Below are positions 9,132 to 16,750 of a DNA stretch of 38,377 bases, one piece after another. How positions within the stretch are numbered: position 1 is the first letter of the stretch; each line of letters begins with the position of its first letter. Location of the stretch: assembly GCF_002009015.1 (NCBI RefSeq), contig NZ_LZDE01000318.1, positions 1 to 38,377 of the forward strand, given 5' to 3'. The DNA comes from Microbulbifer mangrovi (lineage in GTDB: Bacteria; Pseudomonadota; Gammaproteobacteria; Pseudomonadales; Cellvibrionaceae). The position numbers and the translations under genes are program-made. The notes beneath the pieces were generated by a model. It saw only the letters and a program-made list of their open reading frames with translations, was not told the origin of the DNA and did not search any database.

Positions 9132-9292
9132 CTCGTAATTTGGGCATATAGATTACCTTAAAAAACAAATTTTTAGTTTCTGCAACAACTTAAGTACTCC
9201 TCCAAATTGTTTGGATTGGGATGCTGCGCAGTATTGATCTATGCAATTGTGAGTGGTTCGGGATTCCTGTGTGTAAATCGGAGAAAAAATAA

Positions 9293-9745
9293 GTGAGAAA
9301 ACAGTCTGGTTTTACCTTGATCGAACTGATGATCGTGGTGGCGATTATTGGGGTGTTAGCAGCGACAGCGGTGCCACAGTATCAGGAGTATGTGGTCAAA
9401 ACCCAGGTTGCTCGCGTGATGGGGGAGGTCTCAGTGCTACAAAGCTCCGTGGAACTTTGCATGCTCGAGGGTAGGGGGAACACCGATTGCTTCTTCGACT
9501 GGGGTAGCAGCAACCTGCTCGGTGCAGACAGTATTGAGCTGCAGGATGGGCTCACAGTGAATATTGATCTGGCCAATAGCACCGCAGAGATCAACGCGGC
9601 TTTCGGAGCAAATGCCGCGACGGCAATTGCGGAGTCTGTTTTGATTTGGCAGCGAAGCGAAAATGGTGTCTGGAGTTGTGCTACCGATGTTCGTGATCAT
9701 TACAGACCGGCAGGATGTAATGGAGTGGTGTCTGAGGAAGGGTAG
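9293..9745 (+). CDS. Second type IV pilin, paralogue of PilA
   Basis: A 150-residue prepilin with leader MRKQSG and mature start [18 protein letters not shown], including Glu5. It is clearly related to PilA along its whole length. Shared segments include PQYQ-YV-KTQV-RVM, the CMLEG motif, GSNLLG versus SSNLLG, FG-NAATAI, GVW-C-TDV and RP-GC, and all four cysteines are kept. The loops differ, so the exposed surface would differ. The start is GTG 9293, with GGAG at 9280-9283. It may be an alternative major pilin, a minor pilin or a silent variant. No terminator is evident downstream. Confidence 0.88.
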   Translation: MRKQSGFTLIELMIVVAIIGVLAATAVPQYQEYVVKTQVARVMGEVSVLQSSVELCMLEGRGNTDCFFDWGSSNLLGADSIELQDGLTVNIDLANSTAEINAAFGANAATAIAESVLIWQRSENGVWSCATDVRDHYRPAGCNGVVSEEG

Positions 9746-9838
9746 GCTGTAGCAAGTTAATCAGTATCCTGCTCAGAAGTATAGCTGTCATCAGTTATTC
9801 GGCTCGTATTGTAATTCACGAATGCGAACCAAACTAAA

Positions 9839-10069
9839 CTACTTGTTGGCGGTAATAAGTGCCCGATAGTTCTCTGCTACTACCTTCCAGAAGACGGGCA
9901 TATTCCGTGCAGTGGTTTTTACCGTATATGCCGAAAATGGTACACATTGACCTATCAACCGGCAGGCTGGGTCCGTGCTGGCGCTGACACCACAACATAT
10001 GTACCAATTTTTCAAGTTCTGATTTGTTCTGTACTCTGCTTTGCCAAATGTGATTACGGATAGCAAAGC
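9839..10069 (-). pseudogene. Coding-like gene tail without a start (possible remnant)
   Basis: This minus-strand frame ends in TAG at 9839-9841 and reads back as a plausible protein C-terminus with ordinary codon use (for example NMPVFWKVVAENYRALI). No proper start or ribosome site is found before it runs into the antisense of the next gene. The final ENYRALITANK resembles ENYQALIRTSK inside the neighbouring protein encoded at 10070-11092 (8 of 11 identical). It could be a decayed tail of a related gene. The match is short and may be chance. Confidence 0.27.
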
Positions 10070-11092
10070 ATGGAAAAGGACAGTTTCCCCGAAGACGCGC
10101 TCTTCTTCGTCGCCGATGGTCATTACAGCACCGATCAAATCCTCGCGACGATTTATGGCCATTCGGCCGCTCGTGCCAAGCAACATTTCCTAAGCGTTAA
10201 CTCTCACCTTGTTGGTGGTGCTGTGCGTCCAGGACAGGTAGTGATTATCACTCCACCAGATAGCGCAGCCTGCCAAAAGTGGGAGGTGGTGATGCAGGAG
10301 GCGGTTCGGATACACGAATCCGAACTGCGGGCTTTGAGTGAACGTGAAAAGAAGGTTCTGGCGAGAAATTATGCGTTTCTCAGTGATGTTGCGGGCTATA
10401 CATCACCGATGTACGGGTGGGCGAATGGCTATTTTTCCCAGAAGACCAGGCTTGTGGAAAACCTGCTGGATCAGATGGATCGATTGTACCAGTCCAGCTA
10501 CAAGGCCCATGGCCATCTGAACTCCGCCCAACACTTCGCAAAGCGACGTGCACTTTATGCTCAGCTGGACCAGGCTGTGAACGGAATGGTGCGTAGAGAG
10601 CTTTTTGGCAAGTCGGCTGGGGCTCGTGGAATTAAAAAACAGCTGGGGATAAGTAGCAAGGCGGTTACTCACCAGTGGAAGGCGAGTGGCCAAATTAGTT
10701 CAGTTGGCAAGCTGCGGGAAAATTATCAGGCGCTTATCAGAACTAGTAAAACTTTCTCCCGACTGGGGTACGTGGCTATTGGCGTTGACGTTTTGGGAGG
10801 CATTGCCAATATTGCCGAGGTGTGTACCTCTATGCCAGATTCTGCAAGTTGCTCAAGGGTCAAGTTTACGGAAACTGGAAAAGTTGCTGGTAGTATAGGT
10901 GGTGGAATGCTCGGGGGCTCTGCTACAGCCTACGCGACTTGCAATGTACTTTTCGGTCTTGAATCTGCAGGTACGAGTATTTTGTGGTGTGCGGTCGTAG
11001 CTGGAGCTATAGGGTCGTATGGCGGTTCTAAATATGGTGGAGACCTCGGCCAGGCGACTGGTCAGGTGATTTATGAGGTGAATGCTCGGTGA
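10070..11092 (+). CDS. Putative membrane-active toxin: LysM-like N-terminus, glycine-zipper C-terminus
   Basis: I do not recognise this 340-residue protein as a named family. Residues about 12-62 look like a LysM-type module (repeated Ile/Leu pattern, VNSHLVGG, then VRPGQVVIITPP). Residues 66-190 are charged and helical. From about 232 on the chain becomes hydrophobic and Gly-rich, with the glycine-zipper stretches GKVAGSIGGGMLGG and GAIGSYGGSKYGGDLGQATG and four Cys. There is no signal peptide. A targeting module followed by a pore-like tail resembles contact-delivered or type VI effectors. The overlapping downstream membrane protein would then be its immunity partner. This function is inference only. 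Codon use looks more A+T-rich than in neighbouring genes, which suggests acquisition. Confidence 0.72.
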   Translation: MEKDSFPEDALFFVADGHYSTDQILATIYGHSAARAKQHFLSVNSHLVGGAVRPGQVVIITPPDSAACQKWEVVMQEAVRIHESELRALSEREKKVLARNYAFLSDVAGYTSPMYGWANGYFSQKTRLVENLLDQMDRLYQSSYKAHGHLNSAQHFAKRRALYAQLDQAVNGMVRRELFGKSAGARGIKKQLGISSKAVTHQWKASGQISSVGKLRENYQALIRTSKTFSRLGYVAIGVDVLGGIANIAEVCTSMPDSASCSRVKFTETGKVAGSIGGGMLGGSATAYATCNVLFGLESAGTSILWCAVVAGAIGSYGGSKYGGDLGQATGQVIYEVNAR

Positions 11093-11436
11093 AACTAGAT
11101 CAGATATTAATACTCATTTTGGGTGGCGGTTTCATATTTCTGTTTGTTCTTCTTTTGATCAACGCGATCTATATTTATCTTGCATATTATCCTGAGATTT
11201 CCAGAAAGATAGATGGTGAAACATTCAACGGTGGCTTTTTATTTGCCGCCAGTCGGTTTATGCACTGGGGGCACTTTTGCATCAGCCGTAGCCGCGCGCA
11301 AAAATTTGGGGTTGATGACATTTTTTCGGAACTAGACCGGCGGGCTCGTTTCCATCTGGTCTTTCACTGGGGCGGTATGCTCACCGGGGTGCTTTTGATG
11401 CTGCTGGGATGGTGCTTGCTGCCAGAGAATACATAG
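11089..11436 (+). CDS. Small two-helix membrane protein, candidate immunity partner
   Basis: A 115-residue protein of unknown family. It has a long N-terminal hydrophobic helix (about residues 5-32), a central soluble part with HWGHFCISRSRAQKFG, and a second helix near 91-112. Its GTG start overlaps the stop of the preceding gene (GTGA), so the two are co-translated. Small inner-membrane proteins encoded directly after pore-forming effectors are typically immunity proteins, which is the basis for the suggestion. The DNA is visibly A+T-rich compared with the flanking housekeeping genes. Confidence 0.72.
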   Translation: MKLDQILILILGGGFIFLFVLLLINAIYIYLAYYPEISRKIDGETFNGGFLFAASRFMHWGHFCISRSRAQKFGVDDIFSELDRRARFHLVFHWGGMLTGVLLMLLGWCLLPENT

Positions 11437-11548
11437 CCGTCAAATGTCATTAAGGGGAGCGCCTCCTTCAAGTTACGGCTCTCCTGAAGCAGCAGTTTTC
11501 TTCGTTGTTCTCAATACTAACTCGGGCGTTCACCAAGGAACGATAAAT

Positions 11549-12211
11549 ATGAAACAAGCATTATTTGCGACACTATTGTTTGCTTTTTGCAATTTGAGTG
11601 CAATGGCTCAAGACATCCGCCTCCCAGAAAAGCTACCAGAATTAGCCGAGACCCGAAGCGCTGACCTGGGCAAGGCTGAAGCCGGCCTCAAAGTAGGTGA
11701 TAAGCCCGCAGACTTCACCGTACTTACCCACAAAGGTAAAGATGTCTCCCTGGGCGAATTGGCAAAGTCAAACGCACCGATCCTGGTCGTCTTCTACCGC
11801 GGCGGCTGGTGCCCCTACTGCAATGTGCAGATCCGCCAGTTGGCGGAGGCTTGGCCAGAGTTCGAAAAGCGCGGTATTACGCCGGTATTGATCAGTGTGG
11901 ACAAGCCAGACGCGAGTGCTATGGCCAAGGCGACCTATGAGATTCCCTTCCCGGTACTGTCCGATCCTGAGCTCAAGGCCCATGAAGCGTTTGATGTCGT
12001 GGTGGAGATTGATGATGCCACCGCGGAGAAATACAAAACCTACGGCATTGTGCTGGAGAACTGGTCAGGCAAGGACCATCACAAGATTGCGGCGCCGGGT
12101 ATTTTCCTGCTGGATGCCAGTGGCACTATACAGTGGGCGCATGTATCCAAGGATTACAAGACCCGCCCCAGCGTCAAGCAGTTGCTTGAGATGCTGGATG
12201 TGCGCGACTAA
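11549..12211 (+). CDS. Exported peroxiredoxin-like (AhpC/TSA) protein
   Basis: A 220-residue thiol peroxidase-like protein. The start at ATG 11549 is favoured over an upstream in-frame start because AAGGA lies nine bases before it and it gives a clean Sec signal peptide (MKQALFATLLFAFCNLSAMA, cleavage before QDI). The AhpC/TSA thioredoxin fold covers about residues 60-215. The motif YRGGWCPYCN carries a C-x2-C at the peroxidatic position, as in the peroxiredoxin-like family. It probably reduces peroxides in the periplasm. Its reductant is not encoded next to it. It converges with the GDPD gene. Confidence 0.85.
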   Translation: MKQALFATLLFAFCNLSAMAQDIRLPEKLPELAETRSADLGKAEAGLKVGDKPADFTVLTHKGKDVSLGELAKSNAPILVVFYRGGWCPYCNVQIRQLAEAWPEFEKRGITPVLISVDKPDASAMAKATYEIPFPVLSDPELKAHEAFDVVVEIDDATAEKYKTYGIVLENWSGKDHHKIAAPGIFLLDASGTIQWAHVSKDYKTRPSVKQLLEMLDVRD

Positions 12212-12224
12212 TTCGTGATTTTTC

Positions 12225-12254
12225 GGGGCGGCGCTGGTCTCAGCCCGCCTCCCC
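12225..12254. terminator. Convergent hairpin between the peroxiredoxin-like and GDPD genes
   Basis: GGGG, GGC and GCTG pair with CAGC, GCC and CCCC around a GTCT loop, with small mismatches and bulges. The hairpin covers the junction of two converging genes and overlaps the GDPD stop. It lacks a good T tract on either strand, so its efficiency as an intrinsic terminator is uncertain. Confidence 0.4.
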
Positions 12255-13010
12255 AAATTTACCTACCGGCTCGACCTGCAGAGCCATTACCTCCGCCGTC
12301 TTCGCCGAGTTGTAATCCATAATCAACTGCGGCTCATCTGTAAACACCCCATCGGCATTCATTGCTACCACCAGGCTCAGATCATGGGGATGGTTGACCG
12401 TGAATACATAGCTTTTGAATCCCCGCCTGTGGCCGTCTGCGATGATTTCCGGACATACGAAATCCAGGCTCAGGTGGATGGAATAGGCTTGTAGTGGTTC
12501 ACCGCAAGCGGCGAGATCCAGCGGTACACCGTCGATGAGGACGCCGCGGCGTACCTGGGGGATCAGTTTCATGCATTCATGAATCTGGCGGTGGTCAAAC
12601 GACGAGATCAGGTACTGCTCGTAGGTGGCGCCGTTGTCGCGGATATAGGATTCCAGCTCTTTAGCCGCCAGTGCTGCACAATTGGGGCCTTTGAGCTCGA
12701 TATTAAGTTGCACATTGTTGCCCACCAGCTCCAGTACCTCTCTGAGGGTAGGCACCTGCTCACCACCGGGTAGCAGCATCTGGCGCAGTGCGGCGGGGGC
12801 CATATCGGTGAGGAGCTCCTGTCCGGCGAGCAGCCGGCCGAGGCGACGGTCGTGTTTGACAATCAGCTCGCCGCCCACATTCCACACGTCGATCTCCACG
12901 CCGTCGATATCAAACTCGAGGGCATGGGTGATGGCCTGCAGGGTGTTCTCCGTGGCCCGCTTGGGATAGCCACGGTGGGCAAAGCAGAAGAGGGTGTCGG
13001 TAGTATGCAT
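12240..13010 (-). CDS. Glycerophosphodiester phosphodiesterase family protein
   Basis: The GDPD family hydrolyses glycerophosphodiesters to glycerol-3-phosphate and an alcohol. The 256-residue chain shows the TIM-barrel motifs: FAHRGYPKRATENT with the catalytic His-Arg, DGVEIDVW with metal-binding Glu/Asp, KHDRRLGR with the second His, then LNIELKG and the C-terminal GVFTDEPQL. No signal peptide is seen, so a cytoplasmic enzyme like UgpQ is likely. I chose ATG 13010; an in-frame GTG four codons upstream has a GGAGG about 11 bases before it and may be the true start. Confidence 0.88.
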   Translation of the reverse strand: MHTTDTLFCFAHRGYPKRATENTLQAITHALEFDIDGVEIDVWNVGGELIVKHDRRLGRLLAGQELLTDMAPAALRQMLLPGGEQVPTLREVLELVGNNVQLNIELKGPNCAALAAKELESYIRDNGATYEQYLISSFDHRQIHECMKLIPQVRRGVLIDGVPLDLAACGEPLQAYSIHLSLDFVCPEIIADGHRRGFKSYVFTVNHPHDLSLVVAMNADGVFTDEPQLIMDYNSAKTAEVMALQVEPVGKFGEAG

Positions 13011-13201
13011 CTCGACGTCCACAGTTGCGGAGGCCTCCCAAGAATGTCTAAAAAGTATGACCGGGAGGTGACGGCGGCACAATTAATCAACGGGAAATCC
13101 GCCGAAATTTTTATATTGTTTGGGGCTGTAGGCGGGGATTTTTATAGCGGCAGGTTTTTTGCCGGGGCAGAACTACCAGGATAGCGGCTGCCCCGAGAGG
13201 G

Positions 13202-13753
13202 CTACTCGCCGGCCAGGGCGCGGTAGCGGCCGCGATGGAAGACGAGGGGTTCTCCCCCGCCGGCACTGAATTCCAGCACTTCACCCAACAGGATGGTGTG
13301 GTCACCGCCTTCGATATTTTGCGCACGACGACAGTGGAACAGGGCGGCGCAGTCGTCCAGTTGAGGAATGCCCTCTGGGCCTGCATGCCATTTCACTTGG
13401 CCGAACTTGTCCGCACCGCGGCCGGCAAACAGGTTGGAGACATGCTGCTGGTCCCCCTTCAATACGTGTACCACGTAGCGTTCGCACTGGGTGAAGGCGG
13501 CGTAGCTGAGGGAGCTGCGATCAATGCTCCACAAGATCAGGGCCGGGTCCAGAGAGACGGAATTGAAGCTATTGACGGTCATGCCTACCGGCTGTCCATT
13601 GGCGTCCAGCGTAGTGACCACGGTGACGCCGGTGGCGAATTCTCCCAGGGTGTCACGCAGGGCGCGACTGCGCTCCTCATTAGACTGGGCGATGGCCTCG
13701 GCGGTCTGTGTGCCGGATTCGACTGGGGCTGCGGGTTTACTGGATGCCGTCAT
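13202..13753 (-). CDS. Flavin reductase family protein (FMN-binding split barrel)
   Basis: A 183-residue NAD(P)H:flavin oxidoreductase-like protein. After a low-complexity N-terminus comes the typical RDTLGEFATGVTVVTTLD, then GMTVNSFNSVSLDPALILW for flavin binding, FAGRGADKF and the late GDHTILLGEV motif. Family members supply reduced FMN/FAD to two-component monooxygenases. No oxygenase is adjacent. The rubredoxin-reductase fusion lies upstream on the same strand with a hairpin between them, so they may share redox partners but need not be one operon. Confidence 0.88.
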   Translation of the reverse strand: MTASSKPAAPVESGTQTAEAIAQSNEERSRALRDTLGEFATGVTVVTTLDANGQPVGMTVNSFNSVSLDPALILWSIDRSSLSYAAFTQCERYVVHVLKGDQQHVSNLFAGRGADKFGQVKWHAGPEGIPQLDDCAALFHCRRAQNIEGGDHTILLGEVLEFSAGGGEPLVFHRGRYRALAGE

Positions 13754-13835
13754 ACTTCGATCAAAATCTGTTCAATTTTTGTGCTGGCGGCCATTCTACG
13801 GGAAAAATGGCCGATTTGCGTGCTTTTCTTTGGAA

Positions 13836-13866
13836 TACCCCGGCTATCGGGGTGATAACCGGGGTA
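13836..13866 (-). terminator. Strong hairpin after the rubredoxin-reductase gene
   Basis: TACCCCGGCTATC and GATAACCGGGGTA form a 13-pair stem (one G-U wobble on the minus strand) around a five-base loop. It lies 11 bases after the stop of the minus-strand fusion gene. The T tract is poor, so termination is likely but not certain. Confidence 0.5.
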
Positions 13867-13877
13867 CCTGGGCCGTT

Positions 13878-15533
13878 TCAGTCGTGCATTAATGGCGCGC
13901 ACTGGCGGCTCAGGGCGTCGCGCTCGGCAATGGCGCTGCCGGTAAGGGCGAAGCCGAGCAGGTTGCCTGCACTGTCCAGGAATTCTCCCTTGACGCCATC
14001 TGCACTAGTGGAGACTCTCCATTCACCGTCGCTGCCGAGACGCGGCGGGCAAACTACGGTGGGTCTCAGGGTGGTTTTCACTGCCACGGGCAGGCAGCCG
14101 TAATTTACTGAAGTCGGGGTTCCGGTGAGGGTCTGGGCCAGGGCGCGGGCACTCTGGGTGAGCGGCGCCACGTAGTAGAGGCTGTGGCCATCGACTTCGG
14201 CACAGTCCCCCAGTGCGTAGATGTTCGTATCGCTGGTCTGCAGCTGTCGGTCGGTGACAATGCCACGATTGACCGCAACGCCGGCGGTACCCGCGAGGCC
14301 GGTATTGGGCTTCAGGCCGAGGGCAGCGAGAGCGAGATCAGCTTCCACGGTGTCGCCGTTGACGAGGGTTGCACGAATCCCCCCGGGTGTTTTTTCCAGG
14401 CGCGTTACTCCCGCCCCCAGGTGGAAACGGGCGCCGGCCTGTTCCAGGGATTGCTGGATATCGCGGCCCGCGGCTTCGGGGAGCAGGTTGGCCAGGGGCC
14501 AGGGTTGCAGGTCGGTAACGTCTACCTGGTAGCCAGCCTGGATCAGGTCGTTGGCGAATTCACAGCCAATCAGTCCGGCGCCGATGAGCAGCACCCGCTT
14601 GCGGTTAGCGAGGGCGGTACGGAAGCGGTGGTAGTCGCTGAGGCTGTTGACCCGGAACAGGCGCGACATGCCGTCGCCTTCGATAGCGGGCAGTGGTGTG
14701 CAACTTGCGCCGGTGGCGAATACCAGACGGCCATAGCGCAGTTCCGCCTGAATCCCGTCGCTATCGGACACCGTAGTCAGTACGCGGGTGGCGCGGTCCA
14801 CATCGGTGACATGGGTATGTACCAGAATTTCCGCATTGAGCTCCCTGGCCATGGTTTCCGCACTGGCGGTGGCCAGTTGCTGCGGTGTTTTGCCGTGGGC
14901 GAGGGACGCCGACAGCAGGGGCTTGGAGTAGAAGGTGCCATCGTCGGCGCTAATCAGTAGCAGTGGGGTGCGCTGATCCAGTTTGCGGAACTCTTTAGCC
15001 AGATGGTAACCGGCGAGGCCGGTACCGATGATCACCAGCGGGTCGGTGTCGTCGAGCGGGGCAGGTTGTGGCGCGGTAGGGGCATCTGCCGCCGGCGCTT
15101 GCTGGACCAGCACCATGTCGAAGTCTTCTTTGCCGACTCCGCACTCCGGGCAGGTCCAGTCGTCTGGAATATCTTCCCAGCGGGTACCGGCGGGAATGCC
15201 TTCTTCGGGCGCGCCCCTGGCCTCATCGTAAACCCAGCCGCATACCATGCATTCCCAGATTCTGCTGGCGGCCGCTTGCTGAGCGGTGTCACTGGCGCTT
15301 GTCGGAGTGGGTGCAGAAGCTGTGGTGCTGGTATCGTCTTGCTTGGACTCTTTGCTGGCAACCGCGGCCAGCATTACAAACTCGTCCTTGGTGGCGCCAC
15401 ACTCCGGGCAGACCCAGTCGTCGGGGATATCTTCCCACCGGGTACCGGGGGGAATTCCGTCATCCGGAGAGCCCTGGGCCTCATCGTAAATCCAGCCACA
15501 AATCTGGCATTCCCAAACACGAAAATCGGACAT
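13878..15533 (-). CDS. Rubredoxin-rubredoxin-rubredoxin reductase fusion
   Basis: A 551-residue electron-transfer protein with three parts. Two rubredoxin domains each have CxxC pairs: CQIC with CPEC (about residues 9-52) and CMVC with CPEC (about 95-138). They are joined by a Ser/Thr/Ala-rich linker. A FAD- and NAD(P)H-dependent reductase follows (about 165-551), with GTGLAG for FAD, GAGLIG for the pyridine nucleotide and IYALGDCAE near the end. In alkane-degrading Pseudomonas these are separate proteins (RubA/AlkG and RubB/AlkT). Here the chain can carry electrons from NAD(P)H to both iron centres in one polypeptide. ATG 15533 is preferred over an in-frame TTG seven codons upstream. No alkane hydroxylase is in the window. 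Confidence 0.92.
   Translation of the reverse strand: MSDFRVWECQICGWIYDEAQGSPDDGIPPGTRWEDIPDDWVCPECGATKDEFVMLAAVASKESKQDDTSTTASAPTPTSASDTAQQAAASRIWECMVCGWVYDEARGAPEEGIPAGTRWEDIPDDWTCPECGVGKEDFDMVLVQQAPAADAPTAPQPAPLDDTDPLVIIGTGLAGYHLAKEFRKLDQRTPLLLISADDGTFYSKPLLSASLAHGKTPQQLATASAETMARELNAEILVHTHVTDVDRATRVLTTVSDSDGIQAELRYGRLVFATGASCTPLPAIEGDGMSRLFRVNSLSDYHRFRTALANRKRVLLIGAGLIGCEFANDLIQAGYQVDVTDLQPWPLANLLPEAAGRDIQQSLEQAGARFHLGAGVTRLEKTPGGIRATLVNGDTVEADLALAALGLKPNTGLAGTAGVAVNRGIVTDRQLQTSDTNIYALGDCAEVDGHSLYYVAPLTQSARALAQTLTGTPTSVNYGCLPVAVKTTLRPTVVCPPRLGSDGEWRVSTSADGVKGEFLDSAGNLLGFALTGSAIAERDALSRQCAPLMHD
15142..15518 (-). repeat. Duplicated rubredoxin module at DNA level
   Basis: Bases 15142-15260 and 15400-15518 are closely similar copies at an exact offset of 258 bases (86 codons). 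They encode the second and first rubredoxin domains of the fusion. The conserved nucleotide runs, including synonymous sites, suggest a fairly recent internal duplication or gene conversion. Confidence 0.75.
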
Positions 15534-15627
15534 GAAGACCCCTGAATACTGCAAATTTCTGGTGTGCGGCCGGTCCGGCCCTTGTTATTTAAGGTGTGGA
15601 GTGTAGGGAAAAATGGGGAGAAAGTTA

Positions 15628-15648
15628 ACGGCGCAGTTGCTGCGCCGT
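15628..15648 (-). terminator. Probable terminator of the carbonic anhydrase gene
   Basis: ACGGCGCAG and CTGCGCCGT form a perfect nine-pair stem on a three-base loop, 30 bases after the can stop. On the minus strand it is followed by a T-rich stretch (TTAACTTTCT). The hairpin is convincing; the U tract is interrupted. Confidence 0.6.
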
Positions 15649-15678
15649 CCTATTTGTTGCCATCGGCAGGTGGCGGGA

Positions 15679-16335
15679 TCAACCGTCGGTGTGCTGGGCG
15701 ATACTGGTAAGGGCGCGGTGGTAGATCTCGTTGATCTGGTCGGTGTTTTCCACGGTGATCTGCAGGTCGTTGACCAGCCCGTTGGACAGACCGTAGACCC
15801 AGCCGTGTACCGACAGATCCTGCCCATTTTCCCAGGCGTCCCGCACGGGTGTGGTCTGGCATACGTGAATAACCTGTTCCAGTACGTTGAGCTCGCACAG
15901 CAGGTCCACGCGCTGCTCTTCGGGAAACAGTTCAATCAGGGTGTGATGTTTGTCGCGTACATCCTTGATGTGGCGCAGCCAGCTCTCGATCAGCCCGAGG
16001 CGTGAATCCTCCAGCGCCGCTTTCACACCGCCGCAGCCGTAGTGGCCGACGACCATGATGTGCTTGACCTTGAGCACCTCCACTGCGAACTGGATGACGG
16101 ACAGGCAATTAAGGTCAGAGGGCACCACAACATTGGCTACGTTGCGGTGTACAAACAGTTCGCCAGGTAACAGATCCACAATCTGGTTGGCGGGAACACG
16201 GCTGTCCGCGCAGCCGATCCACAGGTATTCCGGGGATTGCTGTTCGGAAAGTTTGAGGAAGAAGTCTGGTTTTTCCCGGCGGGTAGATTCGGACCAGGCG
16301 CGGTTTTTCTGGATCAGGTCTTCGAGGTTTGACAA
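15679..16335 (-). CDS. can: Beta-class carbonic anhydrase Can
   Basis: Can interconverts CO2 and bicarbonate in the cytoplasm. I chose the TTG at 16335 because the resulting 218-residue protein aligns with E. coli Can from its start (SNLEDLIQKNRAWS). It also puts the zinc ligands at Cys42, Asp44, His98 and Cys101, the same numbers as in E. coli. The GCADSRVPAN and GHYGCGG motifs are intact. A longer reading from a GTG at 16461 would add 42 residues that look non-coding. The gene is probably monocistronic, with a hairpin terminator downstream. Confidence 0.92.
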   Translation of the reverse strand: MSNLEDLIQKNRAWSESTRREKPDFFLKLSEQQSPEYLWIGCADSRVPANQIVDLLPGELFVHRNVANVVVPSDLNCLSVIQFAVEVLKVKHIMVVGHYGCGGVKAALEDSRLGLIESWLRHIKDVRDKHHTLIELFPEEQRVDLLCELNVLEQVIHVCQTTPVRDAWENGQDLSVHGWVYGLSNGLVNDLQITVENTDQINEIYHRALTSIAQHTDG

Positions 16336-16523
16336 GGCAATCAATCCATTGGTGAGCGTTGGTGGTGCAGGATAGCGTGTTTGCCCACAGGCGCCAATCC
16401 GGGCCGGGTAACTATGTCGGTTCGCCGGTGGGCAGCCGGGGTTATCGACTGAAAATGACACGGGCTTCTGCTAACCTGCGTTGAATCATCCGCAACTAAT
16501 TTCACCAGACAGGGAATGGCGTT

Positions 16524-16733
16524 ATGGGGCTTCGCAATTCGGTGATCCGGCGTCCGCGCCGATTCAACAAGCACTCCACGAGCGCGGCTGGCCGGCGCAA
16601 AAAAGTCAGGTGGCTGTTGGCCCAGCGGGCCCGCGTACGCAACTACCGGCGCTTTTTTCTCATCCAGGGTGAGTTAACGGCGAAGGCCGAAGCTGCGCGT
16701 AATGGCGAGCAGCCAGAAAGCTCCGGGGAATAA
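16524..16733 (+). CDS. Small Arg/Lys-rich protein of unknown function
   Basis: A 69-residue frame starting at ATG 16524, with AGGGA upstream. Codon use looks coding. About a quarter of the residues are Arg or Lys (for example RRPRRFNKHS and GRRKKVRWLLAQRARVRNYR), with a short acidic tail. No signal or membrane segment is seen. It ends 17 bases before the GNAT gene and may be its operon partner. A nucleic-acid or ribosome contact is conceivable from the charge alone, but I do not recognise a family. Confidence 0.5.
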   Translation: MGLRNSVIRRPRRFNKHSTSAAGRRKKVRWLLAQRARVRNYRRFFLIQGELTAKAEAARNGEQPESSGE

Positions 16734-16750
16734 GTGAAAAGAGGTTACCA

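Noticed and set aside
13163-13195. CGGGGCAG/CTGCCCCG inverted repeat after the flavin reductase gene as a terminator
   Set aside because: Stem is good but the loop is 17 bases and no T tract follows on the minus strand.
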